In this document: positions 33,743 through 42,365 of the stretch, piece by piece
Numbering within the stretch: position 1 is the first letter of the stretch
Layout: each line of letters opens with the position of its first letter
Assembly (NCBI GenBank): GCA_050181465.1
Contig: JBFXDD010000017.1
Location: 1 to 64,000, forward strand
Direction: 5' to 3'
DNA length: 64,000 nucleotides
DNA from: JACRLW01 sp050181465
GTDB lineage: Bacteria > Planctomycetota > UBA1135 > UBA2386
Translations under genes and position numbers: made by a program
The notes under the pieces: model-generated
The model's input: only the letters and a program-made list of their open reading frames with translations
Databases searched by the model: none
What the model was told of the DNA's origin: nothing

Positions 33743-36238
33743 TCAGTTGCTCCCTGAAGCTTGGGCTTCTTCGCGCTCCACTTCGACACCCGTGCCGCCC
33801 TGCCACGGCGTGCGGACGACGCGCGGCTCCGGCCAGTCGACCGACGGCGTGCGCGTAGGGCCGAATCGCCCCGACTCGCCGCGCTTCTTCCGCTCCATGG
33901 CCTCGAACACCTTCTCAGGGGTGACGGGCACCTCGTCGACTCGCACCCCTACCGCGTCGAAGATCGCATTCGCGATCGCTGGCATGATCGGCAGCAGCGG
34001 TCCTTGACCAGCCTCCTTCGCGCCGAAGGGACCGTTCGGATCAGGATCACCGACGAGCCAGGTGATGACCTCCGGCATGTCCTTCGCGGTCAGCGACTTG
34101 TAGTCGAGCATGGAGGGGATCTTGTGCACACCGAAGCGATTACCTCGGTAGGCCATCTCTTCCATCATCGCTTCGCCGAGCCCCATGTAGACGGAGCCCT
34201 CGACTTGCCCGATCACGAGCGCGGGATTGATCGCGCGCCCGATGTCGTGCGCGACATAGATGCGAGGCACGCGGTAGATCCCGGTCTCGACGTCGACGTC
34301 CACCTCGACCACCGCTGCGGTGTAGGAGTAGTTCGCGCTCGGTCCGACACCGCCGCCCTTGTAGCGCGCCGGCGACTTCGGCGGACGATAGGAGCCCGTG
34401 GTGCCGATCGTGCCGATCTTCGACTCCGCGATCTGCACCGCTTCGGCGAAGCTCATGCCCTTCTCCGGATCGGCCACGTCGAACACGCGACCCTGCGCGA
34501 ACCCGACCCGATTGCCGGGGATCTCGAGCTTCTGCGCGACATGCGGAGCGATCATCCCTCGCGCGCGCTCGGCAGCTTCCAGTGCGGCGTTGCCGGTCAT
34601 GAGGGTGACGCGCGAGCTGTAGCTGCCGAGATCGACTGGCGTGAGGTCGGTGTCGCTCGTGACGACGCGCAGGTCTTGCGGCTCGAGGCCGAGCACCTCA
34701 CCGACGATGTAGGCCAGGATCGAGTTACTCCCCTGACCGATGTCCGTGCTGCCGCAGAACACGGTGACGAGTCCGCTGCGATCGACCTTGAGCTGCACTC
34801 CCGAGTGCGGCATCGCGTTCCAGTAGATGGGCAGCCCCGCCCCCGACAGGTAGCTGGAACAGGCGAGCCCGACTCCCTTGCCGTAGGGCAGCTTCTGCCA
34901 GCGATCGAGGAATCGGGAACCTTCGGCCACCTTGTCGATGCAGGTGCCGAGGGCCATCGTGCTGACCTTCATCCAGTTGGCAGTCAGCGCACCGGCAGGA
35001 GTCAGGTTGTCCTTGCGGATGCGAACCGGGTCCAGCCCCAACTCCACCGCACACTTGTCGAGTTGCACTTCCAGCGCGAAGCGCGGCTGCGGCGTGCCGT
35101 GCCCGCGCTTGGGCCCGCACGGCGCCTTGTTGGTGAAGTAGCGCGCGCCGCGGAAGTGGTAGTTGTCGACCTGGTAGGTCACGCACTGCAGAGCGCCGGT
35201 GTAGAAAGTGCTCGCCGTGCCGTAGCTGCCGTAGGCGCCGCCGTCGAGGTGACTCTCGAAGTCGAGCGCCTTGATGCGGCCGGTCTTCGAAACACCCATC
35301 TTCGAGCGCATCAGGACCGGATGACGGCCGCGATGGCTGTAGAACACCTCCTCGCGCGTGAGGGTGATCTTCACCGGTCGACCGGTCTTGAGCGAAAGCA
35401 TCGCGACCGCAATCTCATGACTGAACGGATCCGACTTGCCGCCGAAGCCGCCGCCGTTGGGACAGGCGATCACGCGAATCTTGTGCGCCGGCACATGGGC
35501 CGCCAGCACCTTGGCGAGTGCCCGGTGCAGGTAATGCGGAGTCTGGGTGCTCGACTGCACGCACAACTTGCCGTCCGGATCGAAGAAGGCGAGCGTGCTG
35601 TGCTCCTCCATCGGCAGGTGCGTGTTGCCTTCGAAGAAGAAGTGATCCTCGACGACGAGGTCGGCCTCGGCGAAGCCCTGAGCGAGGTCGCCGAAGATCA
35701 TGTGCTCCTGCCGGTGGAAGTTGCCGGTGCGACCGTAATCGTGGATCCGCTCATCGGTCGCCTCGCTCGCCGTGAAGACGTCGCTCACGTGCGGCAAGGT
35801 CTGATACTCGACCCGGATTCGGCGGCAGGCTTCCCACGCGGTCTCTTCGTCGACTGCGGCCACCGCAGCCACCGGATCGCCGATGAAGCGGACCTTCTCG
35901 ATGCACAGAGTGTGCTCGTCCTGGCTGACCGGCAGGATTCCGAACGCGATCGGCAGTTCCTTGCCGAGCAGTACAGAATAGACGCCGGGCATCGCTTCGG
36001 CCGCCGACGTGTCGATGCTCACGATTCGCGCATGCGCCTTGGTGCTGCGGAGCAGCTTGCAATACGCCATGCGCGGCAGACTCAGATCGTCGGCATACCG
36101 GGTCTGACCGGTCACTCGCGCGCGCGCATCGACCTTGCGATGCGGTTTGCCGATCACGTGCAAGGCATCGCTCGCGACCCCGTGGAGATGCTTGCCGACC
36201 CCTCGATCGGAGCTGCCGCCATCCAACTCAACGACCAT
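33743..36238 (-). CDS. Molybdenum hydroxylase large subunit (Mo-cofactor binding), HcrA-like
   Basis: An 831-residue catalytic subunit of the xanthine dehydrogenase family. The N-terminal a/b-hammerhead domain starts near GKPHRKVDARARVTGQTRYADD. The molybdopterin domain contains NGGGFGGKSDPF, STDIGQGSNS and the C-terminal GAKEAGQG, which holds the catalytic Glu. The sequence fits hydroxybenzoyl-CoA reductase alpha subunits better than classical XDH in my judgement. The ATG at 36238 overlaps the end of the [2Fe-2S] subunit gene by 11 bases; six bases separate its stop from the FAD subunit start. No insertion or maturation factor (XdhC/MobA type) is adjacent. Confidence 0.9.
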   Translation of the reverse strand: MVVELDGGSSDRGVGKHLHGVASDALHVIGKPHRKVDARARVTGQTRYADDLSLPRMAYCKLLRSTKAHARIVSIDTSAAEAMPGVYSVLLGKELPIAFGILPVSQDEHTLCIEKVRFIGDPVAAVAAVDEETAWEACRRIRVEYQTLPHVSDVFTASEATDERIHDYGRTGNFHRQEHMIFGDLAQGFAEADLVVEDHFFFEGNTHLPMEEHSTLAFFDPDGKLCVQSSTQTPHYLHRALAKVLAAHVPAHKIRVIACPNGGGFGGKSDPFSHEIAVAMLSLKTGRPVKITLTREEVFYSHRGRHPVLMRSKMGVSKTGRIKALDFESHLDGGAYGSYGTASTFYTGALQCVTYQVDNYHFRGARYFTNKAPCGPKRGHGTPQPRFALEVQLDKCAVELGLDPVRIRKDNLTPAGALTANWMKVSTMALGTCIDKVAEGSRFLDRWQKLPYGKGVGLACSSYLSGAGLPIYWNAMPHSGVQLKVDRSGLVTVFCGSTDIGQGSNSILAYIVGEVLGLEPQDLRVVTSDTDLTPVDLGSYSSRVTLMTGNAALEAAERARGMIAPHVAQKLEIPGNRVGFAQGRVFDVADPEKGMSFAEAVQIAESKIGTIGTTGSYRPPKSPARYKGGGVGPSANYSYTAAVVEVDVDVETGIYRVPRIYVAHDIGRAINPALVIGQVEGSVYMGLGEAMMEEMAYRGNRFGVHKIPSMLDYKSLTAKDMPEVITWLVGDPDPNGPFGAKEAGQGPLLPIMPAIANAIFDAVGVRVDEVPVTPEKVFEAMERKKRGESGRFGPTRTPSVDWPEPRVVRTPWQGGTGVEVEREEAQASGSN

Positions 36239-36755
36239 GCAGGCTCTCCTGGCTCGGGATACCGGGCTCACCGCGGAGGCGGGCCGCTGCGAGTTCGATG
36301 GCCTCGAAGATCTTCACGTAACCGGTGCAACGACAGATGTTGCCGGAGACCGCCTCGGCGATCTCGCCGCGCGTCGGACTCGGGTTTCGATCGAGCAGCG
36401 CGGCAGCCGTCAACATGAAGCCGGCCGAGCAGTAACCGCACTGGGAGGCCCCCACTTCCGCGAACAGGTCCTGCAGTGGATGCAGTTCGCCGCGGTCGGC
36501 GAGTCCTTCGATCGTCTTGACCGCCCGGCCCTCGACCGCCTGCGCGAGCGTCAGACACGAGAGCAGCGGAACCCCGTCGACGAGAACGGTGCACGCACCG
36601 CACTCGCCGAGTTCGCAACCATGCTTGGTGCCGGTCAGATCGAGGTCTTCGCGCAGCACCTCGAGCAGAGTGTGGTGCCCGTCGTACGCGATCTGCGTCG
36701 TCTCACCGTTCACGCAGAAGGTGCCGAGCCGTTTGCCAGTGGCCATCCTCCGCAT
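36228..36755 (-). CDS. Molybdenum hydroxylase [2Fe-2S] subunit, HcrC-like
   Basis: A 175-residue iron-sulphur subunit carrying two [2Fe-2S] clusters. The plant-type cluster is bound by C47, C52, C55 and C67 (CELGECGAC, then LSC). The second cluster is bound by C106, C109, C141 and C143 (SQCGYC and ICRCTGY). It passes electrons between the molybdenum centre and the FAD subunit. Either the ATG at 36755 or the one at 36746 could be the start. It is the first gene of the operon, preceded by about 300 bases without a gene (36756-37052), in which I see only a TAGCCCGGAC 10-mer shared with the ends of the palindromic repeats. Confidence 0.93.
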   Translation of the reverse strand: MRRMATGKRLGTFCVNGETTQIAYDGHHTLLEVLREDLDLTGTKHGCELGECGACTVLVDGVPLLSCLTLAQAVEGRAVKTIEGLADRGELHPLQDLFAEVGASQCGYCSAGFMLTAAALLDRNPSPTRGEIAEAVSGNICRCTGYVKIFEAIELAAARLRGEPGIPSQESLHGR

Positions 36756-37052
36756 CCTAGCCCGGACGCGCGGATGCCTGCCACCGTGGGAGCGAGCGGA
36801 TTCGCGTCGAAGTCGAGCGTCGCCGACGCCGAGTCGCCGGTGTTACCGCGCCCGCAGTCTGCCGGCCTCGATGTCGCAGCCGCTGCCGATCCCCGGTTCG
36901 GACTTCCGCACGGGCCGTGAAGTCACATCTGGGGAATCGATGGACCCGAAGGTCGAGGCGCTGCCGAGGAAACCCACGAGTCACTCGCCGGGGGTGATCC
37001 TGACGGGCGGCGTGCGGACGCGGATCGGGCACGCGCGAAAGCCGGTCGGCCC

Positions 37053-37778
37053 TCACTCTTCGCTCGAGCGCGATCCACCGAGCAGACCCGACTGAAGCAG
37101 CCAATACAGCAGCTCCGCCGCAGCGACCAAAGTGGCCGCCAGATAGGTGAACCCGGCGGCGAACAGCACCTTGCGGACACCGACCATCTCCTGTGGATCG
37201 GCGAGACCGGAGTGCTCGAGGATCTTCACGGCACGCGCGGAGGCGTCGTACTCGACCGGCAGCGTAACCAGGTGGAACAACGTGCCGACCGCGAACATCA
37301 CGACGCCCACGATCGCCAGATAGCGAAACGGCGTCATGAACATGCCGATCATGAACATCGGCATGGCAACCGAGTTGACGATGTTCACCACCGGCACCAG
37401 ACCCGCACGCCACAGCATGGGCTGGTAGCCCTGCGCGTGTTGGAGCGCGTGACCGCACTCATGTGCGGCGACCGCGACCGCCGCCGCGCTGCGTCCGTGC
37501 AGCACGTCACGCGACAGGCGCACGGTGCGCGAGCTCGGGTCATAGTGGTCGCCCAGCATTCCGTCGACGCCCTCGATGCGCACGTCGGGCAGACCCGAGG
37601 AGCGCAGGATGAGGGCTGCGACGTCCGCGCCCGACACACCCGAGCGCAGACCGACCTGGGAGAACCGCGAGAAGGTCCCCTTCACTCGCCACTGCGCCCA
37701 CAGCGCCAGCAGCATGAACGGACCGACGTAGAGGAAGTACTTGGGGTCGAAGACCAGCATGTTCGGCAACGCCGCCAT
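37053..37778 (-). CDS. YugP-type neutral zinc metallopeptidase, membrane-bound
   Basis: A 241-residue membrane protein of the zinc peptidase family COG2738. H106-E-C-G-H110 is the HExxH zinc site, in AVAAHECGHALQHAQGY. Membrane segments flank it: one at about 12-30 and three in the C-terminal half (VNIVNSVAMPMF, LAIVGVVMFAVGTL, LAATLVAAAELLYWLL). The length is close to that of B. subtilis YugP (about 225). The substrate is unknown. It stands upstream of no obvious partner; the RhlE gene ends 76 bases before its start. Confidence 0.9.
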   Translation of the reverse strand: MAALPNMLVFDPKYFLYVGPFMLLALWAQWRVKGTFSRFSQVGLRSGVSGADVAALILRSSGLPDVRIEGVDGMLGDHYDPSSRTVRLSRDVLHGRSAAAVAVAAHECGHALQHAQGYQPMLWRAGLVPVVNIVNSVAMPMFMIGMFMTPFRYLAIVGVVMFAVGTLFHLVTLPVEYDASARAVKILEHSGLADPQEMVGVRKVLFAAGFTYLAATLVAAAELLYWLLQSGLLGGSRSSEE

Positions 37779-37854
37779 CGACGGCCGGCGACCCGTTCGG
37801 GGCGCCGATCGGCTGCGTACGGCGAGGATGGATAAGGCGGGCCGCTACTACGTT

Positions 37855-39345
37855 TCAACGCCGCCGATCTTTCCGGGGCGTCTCCTCGTGCGACCGGCGC
37901 GAGCGGGCGGGCACGGACACCGGCGGATCGTCCAAGCCCGCGCCGAAGCCGTCGTCGGTGGTCGGATCGACGTCCCGCCCCAAGGTGACGGCCGCCAGGG
38001 CGGCGCGGCGCGGACGACGAGGCGGTGGCTCCGCGACGGCGACCGATTCGCGCTCGCCGGCGGAGTTCCGTCCGCGCGGCGTGTCGGATTCCCCTCGCTC
38101 GGCTCCCGCCCGGCGGCTCGGGGCAGCGCGCGGCGCGCGCTCGTCGCGCTCGTCGCTCTCGTCGCGCCGGCTTCGCGCGGTGCGCTCGTCGCCCGTCGGC
38201 GTGGCATCCGACTTCGGACCGAGCACCTGCTTGCCGTCGACGATCACGCGACCGCCCACCGAGGTCTTCCCGAGGTGGTCGAGCACTTCCCGCATCGCCT
38301 TTTGCTCGAGCTTGCCGACCAGTGTCAAAGCCTCGCCGCTGGTGCCCGCGCGGCCGGTGCGGCCGACGCGATGGATGTAGTCCTCGACTGCGCGCGGCAT
38401 GTCGAAGTTCACCACGAGGCCGATATCGCTGACGTCGATGCCGCGCGCGGCGACGTCGGTCGCCACCAGGTGGCGAACCTTGCCGCGGATGAAGCCCTGC
38501 AGCACGACGTGACGCGCCTCGGCCGTCTTGTCGCCGTGAATCGACTCCGCGGGCAGGCCGGCGCGCTTGAGCTTGCGACCGAGTTCCTCGCAACGCTTCT
38601 TGGTTTTCACGAACACGAGCACGGTGTCGTCGCTGCGGCGAAGCAATCGCTCGAGTTCGGCTTCCTTGTCGGTTGCGGCAACCGATTGGAACCGGTGCGT
38701 GATCGTGCTGGCAGCTTGCGAACGCGCGCCGACCTGGATGCGCTGCGGATCGCCGAAGTGATCCTTCACCAGCCGATCGATGTCGGGCGGCATCGTCGCA
38801 CTGAACAGCATGTTCTGACGCTCGCGCGGCATGCGCGAGAGGATGCGCCCGATCTGCGGCATGAAGCCCATGTCGAGCATGCGGTCGGCTTCGTCGAGCA
38901 CGAGCATCTCGATCTGGTCGAGCTTGATCGTGTCGTATTGCATATGGTCGAGGAGACGGCCGGGGCACGCCACGAGCACGTCGACACCGCGCTTGAACGC
39001 GGCCTCCTGAACACCGAGCGGGATGCCGCCGAACGCCGTGCGCACTTCGAGCCCGGCAAACTGGGCGAACACTCGCAGGTTCTCCGCCACTTGCACGCAC
39101 AGCTCGCGCGTAGGGACGAGGATCAGCCCGCGCAGACCGCGCTGCGATCGGCGGGCGAGACGGTCGAGCATTGGCAGGCCGTAGGCCGCGGTCTTGCCGC
39201 TGCCGGTCTGGCCGAGCCCGACGAGATCTTTGCCGCCCATGACGAGCGGAATGGCTTGTTGTTGGATCGCTGTCGGCGCCTCGTAACCGGCGGCGGCGAT
39301 TCCCCGAAGGATGGGCTCACAAAGCCCGAGAGACTGGAAACTCAC
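37855..39345 (-). CDS. rhlE: DEAD-box RNA helicase, RhlE-like
   Basis: A 496-residue ATP-dependent RNA helicase. Motifs run in order: Q motif near residue 26 (TAIQQQAIP), Walker A GQTGSGKT, PTRELC, the DEAD box in LVLDEADRMLDMGF, SAT in LFSATMP, and the helicase C domain with VATDVAARGID and HRVGRTGR. The C-terminal tail (about 385-496) is Arg/Glu/Ser-rich and disordered, as in RhlE proteins of ribosome biogenesis and cold adaptation. The symbol is by closest likeness; other DEAD-box names are possible. Confidence 0.92.
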   Translation of the reverse strand: MSFQSLGLCEPILRGIAAAGYEAPTAIQQQAIPLVMGGKDLVGLGQTGSGKTAAYGLPMLDRLARRSQRGLRGLILVPTRELCVQVAENLRVFAQFAGLEVRTAFGGIPLGVQEAAFKRGVDVLVACPGRLLDHMQYDTIKLDQIEMLVLDEADRMLDMGFMPQIGRILSRMPRERQNMLFSATMPPDIDRLVKDHFGDPQRIQVGARSQAASTITHRFQSVAATDKEAELERLLRRSDDTVLVFVKTKKRCEELGRKLKRAGLPAESIHGDKTAEARHVVLQGFIRGKVRHLVATDVAARGIDVSDIGLVVNFDMPRAVEDYIHRVGRTGRAGTSGEALTLVGKLEQKAMREVLDHLGKTSVGGRVIVDGKQVLGPKSDATPTGDERTARSRRDESDERDERAPRAAPSRRAGAERGESDTPRGRNSAGERESVAVAEPPPRRPRRAALAAVTLGRDVDPTTDDGFGAGLDDPPVSVPARSRRSHEETPRKDRRR

Positions 39346-39762
39346 GCGGATGATGACTCAGGGTTGATCGCGCGGGCGCGGCAGCGGACGAATGTCGGCG
39401 AAGGCCGGCGAGCGCGAAGTCGAGCGGCCCGGTCTCGGGCCCGGCTCGACGCGGTGGTTGCGGATGCGGAAAGGAACGAAGAAGAGCGGAATCGGGAAGG
39501 CGAGTAGGGCGGGCCCCCAGGGCGTCTTTCGGCCATCCCACCGGCGTTTCTGCCGGGATTTTGGCTCGCCCTGGTCGCCCCTGCACTCGGGATCGCGACC
39601 GCCGACTAGGAACGCGCAGCCGACATCGACCGCGCCTGCGCCCAGGGAGGGCGCTGGCGGAAGACCGCGGGGCACTCCTTTGGGCGCGAGCAGGATAGCC
39701 CGCGGTGGGGCGCCTTCCAAAGGAATGTTGCGGCTGGGCAGGACGGGCGGACCATCTGGGCC
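39346..39762. other. Divergent intergenic region, no gene supported
   Basis: About 417 bases between the helicase start and the beta-lactamase-like gene. A plus frame from 39392 runs through it but is Gly/Arg/Ser-rich, overlaps the next gene and shows no domain. The space probably serves as two promoters and untranslated leaders. Confidence 0.5.
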
Positions 39763-40692
39763 ATGCGCAGGCACCGCCGCTTCCCCCACACTCGAGGTCG
39801 CTCCCCCCTCGGGCCGGCAGTTGGCCTGGTCGCGATCCTGACCGCCTGCGCGAGCGCGCCGCCGAGCCCGCTCGAGACGGCAATCCTGTCGACCTGTGCC
39901 GTCGGTGACGGCGCGCGGGTCGCCGTCGCCTGCTTCGATCCATCGAGCGATCTCGAGTTGCTCATCGACGCACAGGTCCCCTTCCACGCGGCGAGCACGA
40001 TGAAGATCGCGGTGATGATCGAGCTGTTCGAGCGAGCCACCGTGGGCGAGATCGACCTCGACGCGCCGATCCGCCTGACGAATCGCTTCGCCAGCATCGT
40101 CGACGGTTCCCCCTACGCCCTCGATCCCGCCGACGACAGCGATCCCGATCTCTTCGCTCGAGTCGGCACCGAGGTGACGGCCCGCGAACTCTGCGAGCGA
40201 ATGATCCGCAGGAGCAGCAATCTGGCGACCAACGTGCTCATCGAGCGACTCGGCGCGGGCCGGATCCAGGCGACGATCGAAGCTCGCGGCGCGCGCTTCG
40301 GAATGAAGGTCCTGCGGGGCGTCGAGGACACCCCGGCATTTCGCGCCGGCATGAACAACGTCGCAACGGCGCGCGATCTCGCCATGTTGCTTCGCTCCGT
40401 CCTGGAGGATCATCGCGCCGGCAATGCCCAGGCTCGCGCAATGCTCGACGTCCTCCTGGGGCAAGAGCACCGAAGCATGATCCCCGCCGGCCTGCCCGCA
40501 GGAACTCCGGTCGCAAACAAGACCGGCTCCATTACCAGGATCCGTCATGACGCGGCGATCCTCGATCCCCTCGGCCCCTCGCCAATGGTGCTGGTCGTCT
40601 TGACCAGCGGCTTCGACGATCCCGCGCACGCCGACGCCGTGGGCGCGAAGATCGCCAAGGACGTGTACGCGCACCTGCGAAGTCGACGATGA
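39763..40692 (+). CDS. Class A beta-lactamase-like serine hydrolase, lipoprotein
   Basis: A 309-residue penicillin-recognising enzyme with a lipoprotein signal (AILTAC, Cys 29). The three active-site elements are present: S78-T-M-K81, S151-S-N153 and the KTG triad in NKTGS. The spacing between them (about 73 residues from S78 to SSN) is somewhat longer than usual because of a loop (DPADDSDPDL). It could be a beta-lactamase or a related transpeptidase-like hydrolase. The omega-loop Glu of class A is not obvious, so true lactamase activity is uncertain. It stands alone. Confidence 0.85.
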   Translation: MRRHRRFPHTRGRSPLGPAVGLVAILTACASAPPSPLETAILSTCAVGDGARVAVACFDPSSDLELLIDAQVPFHAASTMKIAVMIELFERATVGEIDLDAPIRLTNRFASIVDGSPYALDPADDSDPDLFARVGTEVTARELCERMIRRSSNLATNVLIERLGAGRIQATIEARGARFGMKVLRGVEDTPAFRAGMNNVATARDLAMLLRSVLEDHRAGNAQARAMLDVLLGQEHRSMIPAGLPAGTPVANKTGSITRIRHDAAILDPLGPSPMVLVVLTSGFDDPAHADAVGAKIAKDVYAHLRSRR

Positions 40693-41297
40693 CGTGATCG
40701 CCGGCGCGAGCGCGCTCTCCTACCGACTCTCAATGCGGGTCGAAGTCGCTACGCGAGGAACCCGATTCGGATCCAGCTTGCGAAGTCCCGAGAAGCTTCC
40801 GCCGCGAGGTAGCAGGCAGATGGTCGGAAGGTGGTCAACGCACGCCATCGTCGCTGTCTGATCCGCGCGCAATGGGGTGAGCAGTTCCGGGAGAACACCA
40901 CGCGGCGAGCCTCGGACCAAAGACGCGCCAACCGAGCTTCCTCCAGGCGGTCGGCCCCGGGAACAAGTCGGTCAAAGTCCCCTACGAGTGGCACAAGCCA
41001 ATCCGGTACATGCACTTGCGCTCGGCGCTCGACACAAGATCGGAGAATTGACCTTCGGGTGATGTGTCTATTGGAGTGTGCACGCGAGAAACGGGCCCGC
41101 CCCCAGCTAGGTGCTCCGCACGACCCAAGGCAATGCCATGAAGACAACCGTCGCTCGAAGCCGCCCCCGATTGCTGGAACCACTTCGCCGCTACCTAGCC
41201 CGAAACCTCGCGGTCGCGACCCGGCCGACTGCCATCGGGGCACTGAATGCACAGGCAATTGTGGTCATTTCACCTCCTGGACTCGAGGGAATCGTGA

Positions 41298-41612
41298 CTC
41301 CGATCGAGCTGCACTTCGGATGCGGGAGCCTCGGACGAGTCCGGCGCGGCGCTCCAGCGCGCGCTCGACGCGGCAGGGCGGAGCGGTAAGGTCGTGATCC
41401 TCGACTTCGGCGCAACTTGGTGCGCGCCGTGCAAGCGACTGGAGCAGACGACGCTTCGCGATCCGCGCGTTACCAAATGGCTCGGCGAGCCAGCCGTGAG
41501 ACTGGAATTGGACACCGATCAGGTTCCCGAGCTCGCGGCAGAGTGCCAGCGCTCACGTCTTGCCAGCTTCGTGAAGCTGCTGCTAGTAACGATGCACCGA
41601 TCAGCAGCCTGA
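41298..41612 (+). pseudogene. Thioredoxin-like domain remnant
   Basis: The frame contains GKVVILDFGATWCAPCKRLE, which is the thioredoxin active-site strand and helix with a CAPC motif. LELDTDQVPELAAECQ follows, which matches the next beta-alpha unit. After that the expected cis-Pro segment is lost and the frame ends in unrelated sequence, consistent with a frameshift near 41550. No start codon or signal peptide precedes it in the same frame; a TGA lies at 41295. It is a broken thiol-disulphide protein gene. Confidence 0.65.
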
Positions 41613-41884
41613 CCGAGTAGCTGGCCCAGTGCGACGATCAGCCGTCGGGCTGGATCTGGTTCCCTATCGATCCGAAGGCGTGGCTCTTGTTCTCTCGGAC
41701 GCCGCGGCAGTTGGGTGATGGCGCCCTGGACGATGAGCCCGTACGAAGAGCGGCCCCCGGAGTATCTAGCTCGCGGGAGTCAGTACGGCGCGACTCTTAG
41801 CGGGGCTGCGCCGCATCGGCTTCACGCGGTGCAGAAGCTAATCTCAGCTCCTGGCGGACTCAACGCCTACGTGGCTGCGCCGAG

Positions 41885-42187
41885 ATGCTCGTCAACGAGG
41901 CGTCGCGGGCATGCCCGTACTGCCCGTCCAAGCACCGACTGCGGTCGCATGGGCACTACCGCCGACAAGTCCTGCTGCCCGACGGTCACAGGGAGGTGAT
42001 CTTGGTCCAGCGGCTGATGTATGCGCAAGTTGGCAAGACCGTGTCACTGTTGCCCGACTCTCGGTTGAGTTTTCGGACAGGACGGGCAAGCGCCCCTGCG
42101 GCGACCGTGAGAACGTTAGCATGGTCCATGCCGTCGACGACCATTAGGACCGCGGCCACATCCTGCTGCGGGCCCGCGTCCCCGTAG
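41885..42187 (+). pseudogene. Zinc-ribbon transposase-like N-terminal fragment
   Basis: The frame starts MLVNEASRACPYCPSKHRLRS and continues with SHGHYRRQVLLPDG, then LLPDSRLSF. A CPYC knuckle followed by SHGHYRR and a second half ending LLPDxxLxF resembles the DUF6431-type zinc-ribbon domain linked to insertion sequences. After about 60 residues the frame turns into low-complexity sequence and the expected second Cys pair is missing. I read it as a decayed insertion-sequence remnant. Confidence 0.5.
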
Positions 42188-42365
42188 AAGCCACCGACGA
42201 CGTCGCCACCCTCGCCACAGGGCTTCTCGCGCCGAGTGCGAAGCGTGCCCCGCGGCGATCACGCTGTGGGCGAGTCTGCGGCGTAGGTAGGACAGGTCAC
42301 GTTTGCAACGCCACCGCCAGCCTCCTTGGGGGCGGGTCGAATCGGAGCCACCGCGAGCTTCCTCT

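Larger units (their letters stand above)
40693..42365. other. Gene-remnant region
   Basis: About 1.7 kb with no intact gene. Fragments can be read in changing frames. An open tail at 40881-41051 ends in VKVPYEWHKPIRYMHLRSAL and has no recognised family. A thioredoxin-like piece lies at 41298-41612 and a zinc-ribbon piece at 41885-42187. Codon use and GC content look less uniform than in neighbouring genes. The stretch reads like decayed accessory DNA next to the transposon-bearing region. Confidence 0.6.

Noticed and set aside
33761..36418. 885-residue plus-strand frame opposite the molybdenum hydroxylase large subunit
   Set aside because: Antisense shadow of a well-supported enzyme gene.
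39763..40692. Firm annotation as an antibiotic-resistance beta-lactamase
   Set aside because: The SxxK, SxN and KTG elements are present but the class A omega-loop Glu is not evident, so only a family-level call is made.
41298..41612. Second selenoprotein candidate in the thioredoxin fragment
   Set aside because: The active site is CAPC with two Cys codons; the upstream TGA at 41295 is not at a redox position and the fragment is broken elsewhere.
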